A DNA stretch of 28,428 nt from Chloroflexota bacterium (GCA_005879655.1 VBJK01000088.1:11285-39712), one strand, 5' to 3'; counted from the first letter of the stretch, positions 1 through 8,900 are shown. Translations and numbers: made by a program. The notes: generated by a model from the sequence alone, not told the origin.

Positions 1-1107
1 AATGCGGTCCCCATTGACAAAAGTGGAGTTCTTGCTGCGTAGATCGACGATACGGTACCCGCCGCGTACCTGTTCAAGGCGAGCATGGTGGCCAGAAACT
101 TGTGGGTGGCTCAGCACAACATTGTTATCTGCCAGGCGACCAAGCGTGATCTCTTTGGTTCCTAATGGAATGGGTCGGATCTCTGGCAGCTGCTCTTGTG
201 GTGCTCCAGTACCGTCGTTATAGGTCAGCGTGACGAAAGAGCCGTGCTCATCGCTAATGCGGAAGAGGTCGCCGCGTGCTAACTCTTTACGGAACTGTTC
301 GTCACCACGGATGACGCGTCCTGCGTAGTCGATGCCGTTGAGGGTGCGACCATTGCGCGCATTGGGATGCGGATGGATGAAGACCAGTTGATTGCCTTCG
401 CGCCTGATCTGTGCATGGAAGCCAGAGACGGTCGGTCGATCAATCACGATGTCGCACGAGGGATCACGTCCAATGCTAATAACAGGCTTCGTCAAGGTAT
501 GAATTTGTTTGTCCTTGTCGGTGTTACTACTTATTTCCAGGGTAGGCGTCCCTGGACTATTCGCATTGGCAAAACTCTCTGGTGCTCGTAGCGTGCCCAT
601 GTCCATGCTACCCCCTATAGAAGACGCAGCTTCTGGCTTGAACGGATAGGGCGAAGGAGATTTTTGTACGCTAGGGGGCGTGGGGATCTGAGATTGACGT
701 GATGCTTGTTGGGCTGGTGGAATGGGAGCTGGCGCGCCAGCAAGGGTGGCAAGCTCAGGGTTTACTGCACGCGGCGGTTGTTGGACAACCGCGCTAATCT
801 GGAAGAGGAATGTCGTAGTTACTCCTAGCCCGATTGTATCATTGTCAGTAATGGTAGCCTGCTGGATATCCCGCTGGTTGAGCGTGACACTATTCTGCGG
901 TACCAGCTTGATAATAGTCCATGATCCATTGTTCCAATTAATTTGGAGATGATGCCGCGAAACAGAGGGATCAGGGATAACAATATCATTATTTTGTTCG
1001 CGCCCGATGCTAGTAACAGGTTTTGTAATCTGATAGGAGCGTCCTGCCAGAGGGCCTGTCAAGAATTTAATCGAGCTGAGCGCAGAAGGTCCTTTTACCG
1101 CGTCCAT
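1..1107 (-). CDS. Multi-FHA domain protein, 3' end beyond the window
   Basis: The minus frame is open from an upstream stop at 1180-1182 to the window edge, giving 369 residues from an ATG at 1107. Three forkhead-associated (phosphothreonine-binding) domains are visible. FHA1 (about 13-105) has G35-R36 and SRHH at 50-53. FHA2 (about 188-297) has G213-R214, S228-x-x-H231 and N252-G253. FHA3 (about 308 onward) has G323-R324, S338-x-H-H341 and N366-G367, and is cut by the edge. A Pro/Gln/Ser-rich linker (about 108-188) separates FHA1 from FHA2. No signal peptide or membrane segment is present so far, so this part is probably cytoplasmic and reads Ser/Thr-kinase signals. FHA arrays of this kind can precede ABC-transporter or other output domains; the output here is unseen. 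No clear ribosome site precedes the ATG. A TTG at 1134 with an AGGGG just upstream is an alternative start. Confidence 0.85.
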   Translation of the reverse strand, partial: MDAVKGPSALSSIKFLTGPLAGRSYQITKPVTSIGREQNNDIVIPDPSVSRHHLQINWNNGSWTIIKLVPQNSVTLNQRDIQQATITDNDTIGLGVTTTFLFQISAVVQQPPRAVNPELATLAGAPAPIPPAQQASRQSQIPTPPSVQKSPSPYPFKPEAASSIGGSMDMGTLRAPESFANANSPGTPTLEISSNTDKDKQIHTLTKPVISIGRDPSCDIVIDRPTVSGFHAQIRREGNQLVFIHPHPNARNGRTLNGIDYAGRVIRGDEQFRKELARGDLFRISDEHGSFVTLTYNDGTGAPQEQLPEIRPIPLGTKEITLGRLADNNVVLSHPQVSGHHARLEQVRGGYRIVDLRSKNSTFVNGDRI

Positions 1108-1306
1108 GTAAGTAAGCGTTGCCGCACATAGCAACCGCCCCTGTGAAGGCGCGAGCGGAAATCGTACGGCATCTCCTTTCTATGTGATATCTGATGGGTA
1201 CATTGTCTGTGACCATTGAGGCATTGAAGAGCTGGAATATATCTTAAATAATTCTTCATCTTCGCGCCTATTATAATTGATGGCGTCCATCTGCGCAACC
1301 GCAATG

Positions 1307-2494
1307 CTATGCCACTGCCTGGTTGATCTTTATATTTCCTGTGCTCACATCGAGGATGAGCGAGGCTCCTAGCGCCGTCCCCACTGTTGGATCGAGTGGC
1401 CCATGATAATTTACCGGCCCGCCATTGTTGTTAACATTGATCGGGAAATCACTGTGGATTGCCCCCACATTGGTATTGGCATCAAGGGTCACGTTGGGAT
1501 TGCCAGATAATGTGACATTGAGGTTTCCCTGCTCGCTTTGCATAAAGTACCTGAATGACTGATTAGCGTTCTTAGAAATCTCTATGAGGCCGTTGAAGAG
1601 CACGTCACCTTGTCGCGTTTCCAGATGAGAATTGTCAGCCAGGATCGCATGTTCCACCTTGACATTGCCAGCGCCTCCCCGCAGGTTGAACACACCGCTC
1701 AGGCCATCCATGGCGATATCGCCAATGGCATCTTCCACATCAAGCTGCATAAATGAGCCGCTCGCCGGTAGCGCCGCTTGAGGAAGCTTAACCGTGATAT
1801 CTACCGCGTGGCTGCTTGCTTGCAGGAAGTTGGTCGTATTGGGCATCGTGACATTCACGATCAGCGCATTGTCAGGATTGCTGCCGCTGGTGGTAGGCGT
1901 AGCTAGCGAGGTGGTCTGCGTTGAGGGTGTTTGTCGCTTAGTGCAAGTCAGAGCATTGCTAAGGTTGTTAGGTGGCTGTATTTCTACCGCCATGCGTGTA
2001 AATTCCTGTTCTGCCTCTGCCTGAGTGGCCGCTTTAACCATCTTGGTATGCTGTACGGTAACGCCGTTGGCATTTGGATCAACTTTGACCGATACATTGC
2101 CAATTTTATTACAAATTTGTATGGATGAGATGGTGGTGAGAGGAACCTGTGTACTGCTATCCCTGGTAAAGGTTTTCGGATTCCCCAGTCCTGGGATGCC
2201 GAGGCCATTCTGTTGCGGGAGACGTATGACGAAAAAGAGCACAGCAGCGATGGCTAGTACTACTGTCGCTACGATCCCTAAGCCACAACCGGCAAGCAGC
2301 GCAGGCCAGGAGCGGCGTTTACGTCGTGGTCGTGTTCTTGGCGGAGCTGGACGCCTCCGTGCCGTTCTAGGGGGCGCTGCATGGTGATAGTGGTAGGAAT
2401 CTTCTGGTTGATACTCTGGCTCTTGTCCTCTATTGCTACCGCTGCCCATATGTTGTGTATGCCTCGCTTTCCTATCTATGCGATCGAGTCTCAT
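1307..2494 (-). CDS. Single-pass membrane protein with DUF4097-like exterior domain
   Basis: From the ATG at 2494 the protein has about 395 residues. The N-terminus is cytoplasmic, rich in Gln, His, Pro and Arg, and ends in a very basic stretch (about 45-62, PRRKRR). One membrane helix follows at about 64-91 (LLAGCGLGIVATVVLAIAAV). The rest is a Thr/Asn/Gly-rich beta-type region with repeated strands such as GNVKVEHA and GNLNVTLSGN, typical of the DUF4097/adhesin-like beta-helix family. With positive residues inside, the C-terminal domain should lie outside the cell. Function is unknown. Start choice is uncertain: TTG at 2509, ATG at 2494 and ATG at 2449 are in frame and none has a well-spaced ribosome site. 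It lies upstream of the FHA gene on the same strand with a gap of about 200 bp. Confidence 0.75.
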   Translation of the reverse strand: MRLDRIDRKARHTQHMGSGSNRGQEPEYQPEDSYHYHHAAPPRTARRRPAPPRTRPRRKRRSWPALLAGCGLGIVATVVLAIAAVLFFVIRLPQQNGLGIPGLGNPKTFTRDSSTQVPLTTISSIQICNKIGNVSVKVDPNANGVTVQHTKMVKAATQAEAEQEFTRMAVEIQPPNNLSNALTCTKRQTPSTQTTSLATPTTSGSNPDNALIVNVTMPNTTNFLQASSHAVDITVKLPQAALPASGSFMQLDVEDAIGDIAMDGLSGVFNLRGGAGNVKVEHAILADNSHLETRQGDVLFNGLIEISKNANQSFRYFMQSEQGNLNVTLSGNPNVTLDANTNVGAIHSDFPINVNNNGGPVNYHGPLDPTVGTALGASLILDVSTGNIKINQAVA

Positions 2495-2655
2495 CACTAC
2501 TACGAACAACCCTTGCTTCTGGTTTGTTTCTTGCTATTTCTTTTTCTACACCCAATTTTGGCCTTGCCAGCGTCTAAATAATAGGGGGGATGCCGTGCTG
2601 TATAATAAAGAAACTATGTATAATCTTCGTCCAAATACTTAATGAGAGGAATTTT

Positions 2656-3357
2656 ATGGCGAAACGCAATGTCTGGCAATCTTTCCTGGTGAGTGGTCTG
2701 CTTGTGCTGACTTTTCTCCTGGCTGCATGTGGTGACACAACAACACCCCCAACCGCGCAACAGCTTATTAGTAATGCGCAGGCCGCTATTCGGCAAGTCA
2801 AGTCTTATCATTTCAGTCTGGTTGCTGATAATCTGGATACCGGTGTACAGGGCGTGAAGAGTGCCGAGGGTGATGTGGTTGTTCCTGATAAGTTGAAGGC
2901 AACGGCGAGTGTATTTGGCTTTGGGGGGACTGCGACACCACTGCAAATTATTGCTATTGGTGACAAGCAGTACATTACCAATCCTATCACTAATGCTTGG
3001 CAAGAGGCTCCTAATCTGATTGACCTGCGCAAGTTGGCAAATCCACAAACGGGCTTAGCAGCTGTGCTGGGCAATATCCAGAATCCGAGTACGCCGAAGG
3101 AGAGTGATGTAGATGGCAGGGCTTGCTGGAGCACTGACGGGCAACTCGATGCAAAATATCTCGCTGGTCTTATCGGTGGTACTGCAACAGGCAAGATGGT
3201 GCCGACGACTACCTGTATTGGGAAAAACGACAACCTTCCCTACCTGATCCGTATGAATGGGATCATTGTACGGGGGGATAGCGAGAAGACGGTGCGTACC
3301 TTTAAGTTCTCGAACTTTAATGAAGATATAACCATTACAGCTCCTCCAATCCAGTAA
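2656..3357 (+). CDS. LppX/LprAFG-like lipoprotein
   Basis: This is a 233-residue secreted lipoprotein. The start ATG at 2656 follows GAGAGGA at 2644-2650. A longer reading from 2590 would put extra residues before the signal peptide and is rejected. The signal peptide runs MAKRNVWQ, a hydrophobic core, then the lipobox LAAC with the lipidated Cys at residue 25. The mature part starts with a Thr/Pro linker and AQQLISNAQAAIRQVKSYHF, the usual opening of the LppX_LprAFG family. Repeated beta strands with DKQYI and WQEAP follow. Family members bind lipids or glycolipids in a half-barrel at the outer face of the membrane; that role here is inference. Two extra Cys (in ACWS and TTCIG) may form a disulfide. 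A hairpin follows the stop. The gene stands alone between the divergent DUF4097-like gene and the next plus-strand cluster. Confidence 0.8.
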   Translation: MAKRNVWQSFLVSGLLVLTFLLAACGDTTTPPTAQQLISNAQAAIRQVKSYHFSLVADNLDTGVQGVKSAEGDVVVPDKLKATASVFGFGGTATPLQIIAIGDKQYITNPITNAWQEAPNLIDLRKLANPQTGLAAVLGNIQNPSTPKESDVDGRACWSTDGQLDAKYLAGLIGGTATGKMVPTTTCIGKNDNLPYLIRMNGIIVRGDSEKTVRTFKFSNFNEDITITAPPIQ

Positions 3358-3363
3358 CTGTCC

Positions 3364-3406
3364 AAGAAGAACTCAAAAAATTAGCAATCGCTTTCGAGTT
3401 CTTCTT
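3364..3406 (+). terminator. Inverted repeat after the lipoprotein gene
   Basis: AAGAAGAACTC (3364-3374) and GAGTTCTTCTT (3396-3406) form a perfect 11-bp stem with a 21-nt loop, starting 6 nt after the stop codon. There is no clean T-tract on either side, so termination is plausible but not certain. It could also act as a 3' stabilising hairpin. Confidence 0.5.
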
Positions 3407-3419
3407 GATAAAGAGAACC

Positions 3420-3448
3420 TTTTCAAGCTTCTGACAGCAAGATATAAT
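3420..3448 (+). promoter_or_regulatory. Probable sigma-70 promoter for the 3507-6580 gene cluster
   Basis: A consensus -10 TATAAT (3443-3448) lies 17 bp downstream of a weak -35 TTTTCA (3420-3425), about 60 bp before the hydrolase start. It follows the hairpin of the preceding gene, which is the right place for the head of a new transcription unit. Confidence 0.45.
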
Positions 3449-3506
3449 GGTGTCATTATCGCTGGCTGAATAAGGAGAGCTTGTAATCAGGAGTAAGAGA
3501 TGAGAT

Positions 3507-4415
3507 ATGGCAGATAAGCGGCATTTTTTGATTCGCTTTTGGGGAGTGCGTGGAAGCTATCCTACCCCTGGGCCACATACTCTTCGGCATGGCGGGAATA
3601 CCTCTTGTGTTGAGGTGCGGGCAGGTGAGCATATGCTGATTTTTGATGCAGGCAGTGGTATTATCCGTCTGGGACAGGAACTTATGCAGCACATCGAGGG
3701 TGATAGACTGGGCCTTTCTCTGTTTATCACGCACGCTCATGGTGATCATCTGGTTGGTTTTCCCTTCTTTGCGCCGCTCTTTGATCCTCGCACGCAGCTC
3801 CATCTTTTCGGGCCTCGCTTGGCAGGACGCAATATTGAGCAAATCGTAACCCTGTTGATGTCTCCTCCGTATTTTCCAGTAGATGTGCGTCAGTTACCAT
3901 CACACCGTACTTTTCATACTGTTACTGATGAACGGTGTATTGTCTGGCAGCAGGATGGAACTCCGGTAGTTAGTGGCAAGCTCCAGGGGAAAAATCAGCT
4001 GGCGAAGGAACAAGGTGAACTGCGGGTGGTGGCGAAATTTACTCAGAGTCATCCGCGTAATGGCGCGATCATTTATCGCATCGAATATGCAGGGAGACGG
4101 GTCGTTTATGCCACGGACGTGGAGTGGAGTGATGGCTATGATACAGACTTCCTGACATTTATTGAAGGTGCTGACCTTTTGATCCACGATGCGCAATATA
4201 CTGCTCATGATTATCAAGAGATGAAGCATGGTTATGGGCATAGTACCATAGAGATGGCGACTACTGCCGCTCGTGAAGCGCATGTGGGTGAATTGATACT
4301 CTTTCATCACGAGCCAACGTACGATGATAATCAGTTGGATCACATGGAAGCTCAAGCGCGCGGGCTTTTTGCTCGTACGCGCTCGGCATGCGAAGGTATG
4401 GAAATTGATCTTTAA
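3507..4415 (+). CDS. Metallo-beta-lactamase-fold hydrolase
   Basis: This 302-residue soluble protein carries the full metal-binding set of the MBL fold: THAHGDH with H76, H78, D80 and H81, then SHP (H182), ATDVEW (D204), LLIHDAQY (H227, D228) and LILFHHEP (H267). The N-terminus FWGVRGSYPTPG and GGNTSC match the PhnP/cyclic-phosphodiesterase-like branch rather than antibiotic lactamases. The substrate cannot be read from sequence; a phosphodiester is the usual one in this branch. A CAGGAG lies at 3488-3493, somewhat far from the ATG. It opens a cluster of four same-strand genes (spacings 18 nt, overlap, 3 nt) with the M50 protease, HD protein and ScpA, probably one operon. Confidence 0.85.
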   Translation: MADKRHFLIRFWGVRGSYPTPGPHTLRHGGNTSCVEVRAGEHMLIFDAGSGIIRLGQELMQHIEGDRLGLSLFITHAHGDHLVGFPFFAPLFDPRTQLHLFGPRLAGRNIEQIVTLLMSPPYFPVDVRQLPSHRTFHTVTDERCIVWQQDGTPVVSGKLQGKNQLAKEQGELRVVAKFTQSHPRNGAIIYRIEYAGRRVVYATDVEWSDGYDTDFLTFIEGADLLIHDAQYTAHDYQEMKHGYGHSTIEMATTAAREAHVGELILFHHEPTYDDNQLDHMEAQARGLFARTRSACEGMEIDL

Positions 4416-4433
4416 AAGAAAGACTATTGAGTT

Positions 4434-5189
4434 ATGAATGTTGTTTTGTCTTTGATGATTATTGCCTCGTTTCTTGGCGCAGTCGCGCTCCATGAGTGGT
4501 CTCATGCATTAGTAGCATCCTGGTTGGGGGACTCTACGCCACGAACGGAGGACAGACAAACACTCCGTCTCCCTTCGCATGTCGATCCTGTTGGTCTGAT
4601 CCTCTGCATTGTGCTGGCTTTCAGGGTATTGGGTGCTGGACCTATGGGGCTGGGTTGGGGGAAACCTGTCAAACTTGATGCCTGGAAGATGCGTGTTGGC
4701 CCCAATGCTGGTGTGCTGCTGGCCACGCTGGCAGGACCCGTATTCAGCTTTTTGCTGGGTCTGTTGGTTGCACTGATCGTGCATTTTCTCGGTCCCATAC
4801 TCTTGCAAAATATTGCCGCATCTTTTCTGTTGCAGTTGTTGATTGTCTTTGCTAGCGTCAACATCTGCTTGGCGCTTTTTAACCTCGTTCCCCTCTATCC
4901 CCTCGATGGTTATCAAATTCTCTATACATTGCTACCTAGTAAGCAAGCTGTACAATTTTCGCGCTGGGCTGTGCCTTATGGTCCATTTATTATTCTGATC
5001 TACTTTTTCCTCTTGCCCTTTCTGGCATCGCTCTCTGGGCTGGATGATTTTCCTTTGTTTCTGCTTGGCAAATATATTTTGCAGACATCGCTCTCTCTGA
5101 TAGCTCTGGTATATAGCGCTGGTTCCTCAAATCCAGGTTCTCATATCTTCACGGTTTATTTCTGTAGCTGGTTGCAGGGGTGTCGCTAG
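4434..5189 (+). CDS. M50-family site-2-type membrane metalloprotease
   Basis: This 251-residue polytopic protein has the zinc motif HEWSH (H20, E21, H24) in its first membrane helix and the second catalytic motif NLVPLYPLDG (N150, D158, G159) in a later helix. GWGKPVKLDAWKMR and GPNAGVLLATLAGP, characteristic of the compact M50B branch, lie between. It should cleave membrane-embedded substrates; whether it takes part in regulated proteolysis of an anti-sigma factor cannot be told from sequence. The C-terminal 60 or so residues are hydrophobic but less conserved. The stop TAG (5187-5189) overlaps by one base the GTG proposed as the start of the next gene, which suggests coupled translation. 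Confidence 0.88.
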   Translation: MNVVLSLMIIASFLGAVALHEWSHALVASWLGDSTPRTEDRQTLRLPSHVDPVGLILCIVLAFRVLGAGPMGLGWGKPVKLDAWKMRVGPNAGVLLATLAGPVFSFLLGLLVALIVHFLGPILLQNIAASFLLQLLIVFASVNICLALFNLVPLYPLDGYQILYTLLPSKQAVQFSRWAVPYGPFIILIYFFLLPFLASLSGLDDFPLFLLGKYILQTSLSLIALVYSAGSSNPGSHIFTVYFCSWLQGCR

Positions 5190-5743
5190 TGACAAGACTA
5201 TCTTGTATGAGTGTCACAATGTTGCAATTCATGCATTATCGTTTGCAACAGGTTTATCAGCAACTCGGCTTTGTGCCGCCATTGACGGGGGCAGATTATG
5301 AGGAGGTGGCGCGCTGGTTGCCGCCGACCGCCATGGCGCTCTTTCGTACCATGTCCGTTGCTGATCAGCAGCACAGTTTGCGTGTCTGTCGCGGGCTGCA
5401 AAGACACGGCTGTACGGAACAAGATTTGCTGGCGGCTGCCTTATTACACGATGTGGGCAAGGCAGCAGGCCGTGTCCCCTTCTGGGCGCGTCCAGCAATT
5501 GTGATTGGCAAACGTTGTCTGCCCGCACTGCTGACACATCTGGCAATTTCTCCCGCACTCTCTACTGCGTGCAATGTACCACGTTGGCGGCGCGCATTGA
5601 GCTATGCATGGTGGCACGCCGAAGTAGGGGCCGAACTTGCGGCAGCGGCTGGACTCTCGCAACGTTCTGTCCTGTACATTCGCACGCATCATCAGCCGCA
5701 CGGTCCAGCTGCTCTCTTGCATCAGATAGATGAGGTTTCGTAG
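5189..5743 (+). CDS. HD-domain phosphohydrolase
   Basis: This is a protein of about 184 residues with an HD metal-dependent hydrolase core: QQHS (H62), LLHDVGK (H87, D88), WWHAEVG (H143) and a late IRTHHQ plus QIDE, which complete the usual H...HD...H...D order. Such proteins hydrolyse phosphate esters, often nucleotides; the substrate here is unknown. The chosen start is GTG at 5189, 8 nt after AGGGG (5176-5180) and overlapping the upstream stop as TAGTG. GTG at 5180 lies on top of the ribosome site, and ATG codons at 5207 and 5219 have none. It sits between the M50 protease and scpA, 3 nt before the latter. Confidence 0.8.
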   Translation: MTRLSCMSVTMLQFMHYRLQQVYQQLGFVPPLTGADYEEVARWLPPTAMALFRTMSVADQQHSLRVCRGLQRHGCTEQDLLAAALLHDVGKAAGRVPFWARPAIVIGKRCLPALLTHLAISPALSTACNVPRWRRALSYAWWHAEVGAELAAAAGLSQRSVLYIRTHHQPHGPAALLHQIDEVS

Positions 5744-5746
5744 TTT

Positions 5747-6580
5747 ATGCTGGAACCGATACAGGCAAATGGACTAACCGAACGTACCAGCCAGCAAACT
5801 AACTACGTTGTGCGCCTACCGCTCTTTGAGGGGCCGCTTGATCTGCTCTTGCATCTGATTGAGAAGCGACAAATGGAGATCACGACTATCTCATTAGTGG
5901 CCGTGACCGATCAGTACATTGCTTACTTACAGCGCTGGCGCGAGGAAGAGCTACCGCTTGCCAATATGGCCGCCTTTGTCTCGATTGCAGCACGTCTACT
6001 CTTTATTAAATCGCAGAGCTTGTTGCCGCAAAGTGTAAAGGAAGAGACGAACAGCGAGAGTGCGACGGTCATGGCTGAAGAGTTGCAGCGTCACCTTGTT
6101 GCATATAAGCTGAGCAAAGAGATTGCTGCATTCTTGCGCGCACGTGAAGAGGCTGGTCTGCAAACGTATAGTCGTAGTAGTCTGCTGTCTGGTATCGAGA
6201 CTCAACTGGCCTGCACGCCTCCTACGCTGACTGGCTTAGAACTGCCATCGCTCGTCCAGGCATTTCAACGCGTGCTCGCCATGCCGGGGCGAACGCCAGT
6301 ACATGGCAGTGCTCCCCGCCTGATGCCCGTAGCCCGTGTACGCGTGAGTGAGCGTATGGCGGTCATCGTCAGCCGCTTGCAGGAATGTGAGTCTCTGCTA
6401 CTCTCCGAGATCCTCGCAGACGAGCAATCGCGCTTTGTGATTGTCGTGACCTTTATTGCCGTGCTCGAATTGTGGAAGTGGCGGCGTATCGATGTGCAAC
6501 AAGAGGGGCTATGGAGTCCGCTTGTGCTGGTGCGTGGTGAACGCTGGCTGGAGGTGGGGGAGGATGAAGTGGAGGATTGA
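5747..6580 (+). CDS. scpA: Segregation and condensation protein A (ScpA)
   Basis: This 277-residue kleisin subunit of the SMC-ScpAB condensin acts in chromosome compaction and segregation. The N-terminal domain begins with VRLPLFEGPLDLLLHLIEK and continues with the ITTISLVAVTDQYIAYL helix and FVSIAARLLFIKSQSLLP, the ScpA signature that binds the SMC neck. The C-terminal winged helix that binds the SMC cap is seen in SERMAVIVSRL through FIAVLELWKWRRIDVQQ. Length is normal. It follows the HD gene by 3 nt. No scpB follows: the next gene is convergent, so scpB must lie elsewhere in the genome. Confidence 0.93.
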   Translation: MLEPIQANGLTERTSQQTNYVVRLPLFEGPLDLLLHLIEKRQMEITTISLVAVTDQYIAYLQRWREEELPLANMAAFVSIAARLLFIKSQSLLPQSVKEETNSESATVMAEELQRHLVAYKLSKEIAAFLRAREEAGLQTYSRSSLLSGIETQLACTPPTLTGLELPSLVQAFQRVLAMPGRTPVHGSAPRLMPVARVRVSERMAVIVSRLQECESLLLSEILADEQSRFVIVVTFIAVLELWKWRRIDVQQEGLWSPLVLVRGERWLEVGEDEVED

Positions 6581-6597
6581 TGAATGCTATTAAAGAT

Positions 6598-6709
6598 CGT
6601 AATTGCGCAATTTATTGCGCTGTGCTCACTATAAACATCCGTAGCTGCACAGTTTATTGTGCGTGTTTTCTCTACTCATGGCCCTGACGCAATAAATTGC
6701 GCAACTACG
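6598..6709. repeat. Three copies of a 22-nt palindromic repeat (REP-like)
   Basis: The units lie at 6598-6619, 6640-6661 (both forward) and 6688-6709 (inverted). Each starts CGTA and centres on a hairpin of the form GCxCAR-TTTA-TTGxGC with a 4-nt loop. Copies 1 and 3 match at 21 of 22 bases as an inverted pair, so the whole region can also fold as one long stem. Copy 2 differs by compensating changes that keep the hairpin. The cluster lies between the convergent ends of scpA and the anti-sigma gene, a typical place for REP-type elements. Nothing else is seen in this gap. Confidence 0.75.
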
Positions 6710-6752
6710 GTTTGTGCTATAGCTCTCGCTGGTCCAAAAACAGGTTAGATGC

Positions 6753-8900
6753 CTACCATGCCTTATCGACGTATGCTAGCTTAGTCTGTCCATCTGGTTG
6801 CCCAACAAGGACCAGTACTGCTTTCCCAATGACATTCCCATTAGGTCCAAAGGAGATACGGCCACTCACACCCTGGAATGCTTGCGTACCTGTCACCTGT
6901 GCTAGTGCCTGGCGCAAATCGTCACCAGTGAAGTTGCTCTTGCCAGCGGCAAGGAGTTTTGTACTGGCATGCAGTAATACCTGTACGGCATCATAGGAAA
7001 GCATGGCACACGTATCAGCCATATTATAGCCATATGTCCCCTGACGATATTGATCTTGAGGATCAAAAGACTGCGCATAATCCTTGAAGAACAGATCATT
7101 CTGTGGTACGCCCTGATTTTGCTGATTGTCGGCAAAGGCAAAAGATGTAAAGAGTAGCCGTCCATAGCCTTTGTATGTTTCCAATGAGTAGCTGTCCCCC
7201 TGGCTCGCAAGCCCATCGCCGCCCATCATTTTCAAACACTTGGAGAGAGCTGGACATGGTGGTAAATGTTGCATCACGATACTCGCGTCATCTACGTATC
7301 CGGCAAAGTAGAGGAGATCAGGGTTATTGCTAAGGGCATCTTGTACACTTCTGATCAGTGCAGTCGGATCTCCTTTGACCGTATAGAGGCCGTGGTAGAC
7401 GATAGCATGGGTACTATCTACAAAGCTCTTACGAAATGCTGCTGCCAGGCTATGGCTATAGGGATTATTGGGATCTTCAAATAGTGCTACGCGGTTGTCT
7501 TGCAGAACCTGTCTGGCATAGTCTGTGGCGACCTTCGCCTGTTGTGTATCAGAGGGGGCCACCCGAAAGAAATGGGATGACCTGCCGGTCAGCATATCGC
7601 TAGTAGCGGTCGGAGAGACTAGCGGCAGGTGTGCGGCATCCAGAACCTTGAGTGCCGCTAAGGTCTGACTGCTGGTTGGCCAACCCATCACGCCGACAAT
7701 CGTGTGATCCTGGTGTGCAAGCTGTACGATCTGCTCTGCAACCTCGGTGGTACTGGCATCGTCAAAATCACTGATGGCTATGGCTAGACGGAGCATAGTT
7801 CCCCCACGTGCCTGGGCTACATCGTTCTGCTTTTTTTGCACGAGATGCGCACCCTGTAGATTGTCGCGCCCCGTGCTATAGGTTCCAACAACAAAGGTGA
7901 TATAGGGGTGTTTCGATGCAAGCACGCGCTGGTTTTCCTGATAGATAAGCAGTTCGGCATCGTTACTCTCCATAGCAAGAGCCTGCTTCCACAGTTTTGT
8001 CGCCTCTGATACTTGACCCTTAGCCATGGCTTGTGCCGCTTGACGCTTCAAATCGCCATCGGGCCGCTGGACATCAAAGACCCGACTGCCATCGGTGCTA
8101 ATACCTATGTTCTTCCCTGGTGGTTTTGCTGGATTGAGCAACACTATGCCCAAAGAGGCGGCACTCATCACGAAAAGTAGTACCGTTAGTACGAGCCAGA
8201 ATCTTCTGCTCCACAAGACCCGCTGGCGTAGTGGTCTTTGCGCAAGCAGTGGACTCTTTCGTGAAGCGGTGATCTGGGGCCAACGGTGAGCGCTATCGTC
8301 ATGTGAGGTAGTTACTGTGCGCATATCATCCTGCTGAGGACGCCCCCAATGATCTACTTCAGGTATCTGCGGATGACTCCATGCCAATCTGAGGCCCATC
8401 TGCATCGTCCACGATTCGGCTGTGGAGAGGTAGAGCAGCATTGCGAAGGCCGTAATGATCCCCACATACGGCACCGGCAAGCGCCAGATGAATACAACTA
8501 ATCCTCCTCCCACAATGATTGCTACTGGCAGCAGTAAGTATCTTAGTGATGCAGTCAACATGCCTGCTCCGTAGACACATACAACTTTCACCTGTTGCTT
8601 GAGACCACTGTATAGGTGACGGAGATCGAATACGGGCTTCCGGTTTTGCCTCTGCTCGGCAGGAAGTGGAGCTGCTTGCATCGTGAAGTAATGATACAAA
8701 AGCTTATCGACACTCTTATACTGAGCTACCATCATGGCGCATGTTTGACAGTCTTGCATGTGTGTAGTGAGTGCTTCTTGCTGTGCTGGTAAGAGCATCT
8801 CTACCGGCGTTAGAGCCAAAATATCTGCCCATACAGTGCATTCTCGAATATTTTTATCATGTTCCATAGTATTAACATCCTCCAGTGTTGTGATGGTCAT
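6753..8900 (-). CDS. Zinc-finger anti-sigma factor fused to a periplasmic-binding-protein sensor
   Basis: This 715-residue protein appears to be a membrane signal transducer. Residues 20-60 hold a zinc-binding anti-sigma (ZAS) motif, C21-x25-H47-x3-C51-x2-C54. Hydrophobic segments lie at about 121-139, 143-161 and 234-255. Three crossings from a cytoplasmic N-terminus put the C-terminal part outside. Residues 285-320 resemble a single TPR-like helical pair (AMAKGQVSEATKLWKQALAM). Residues about 333-710 form a type-I periplasmic-binding fold like Leu/Ile/Val-binding proteins: VGVMGWPTSSQTLAALKVL, PLVSPTATSDML, FFRVAPSDTQQAKVATDYA, YNMADTCAMLSYDAVQVLL. No lipobox is present, so the sensor is tethered rather than free. 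The ATG overlaps the sigma-factor stop as ATGA, indicating translational coupling. An ATG at 8867 preceded by TGGAGG is an alternative start. The inferred role is to hold the sigma factor until an exterior ligand is bound or lost. Confidence 0.85.
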   Translation of the reverse strand: MTITTLEDVNTMEHDKNIRECTVWADILALTPVEMLLPAQQEALTTHMQDCQTCAMMVAQYKSVDKLLYHYFTMQAAPLPAEQRQNRKPVFDLRHLYSGLKQQVKVVCVYGAGMLTASLRYLLLPVAIIVGGGLVVFIWRLPVPYVGIITAFAMLLYLSTAESWTMQMGLRLAWSHPQIPEVDHWGRPQQDDMRTVTTSHDDSAHRWPQITASRKSPLLAQRPLRQRVLWSRRFWLVLTVLLFVMSAASLGIVLLNPAKPPGKNIGISTDGSRVFDVQRPDGDLKRQAAQAMAKGQVSEATKLWKQALAMESNDAELLIYQENQRVLASKHPYITFVVGTYSTGRDNLQGAHLVQKKQNDVAQARGGTMLRLAIAISDFDDASTTEVAEQIVQLAHQDHTIVGVMGWPTSSQTLAALKVLDAAHLPLVSPTATSDMLTGRSSHFFRVAPSDTQQAKVATDYARQVLQDNRVALFEDPNNPYSHSLAAAFRKSFVDSTHAIVYHGLYTVKGDPTALIRSVQDALSNNPDLLYFAGYVDDASIVMQHLPPCPALSKCLKMMGGDGLASQGDSYSLETYKGYGRLLFTSFAFADNQQNQGVPQNDLFFKDYAQSFDPQDQYRQGTYGYNMADTCAMLSYDAVQVLLHASTKLLAAGKSNFTGDDLRQALAQVTGTQAFQGVSGRISFGPNGNVIGKAVLVLVGQPDGQTKLAYVDKAW

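Noticed and set aside
1095..1304. Minus-strand open frame of 69 codons before the FHA gene
   Set aside because: It has no motif, its only good ribosome site touches an internal ATG with no spacing, and it overlaps the start of the FHA gene in another frame.
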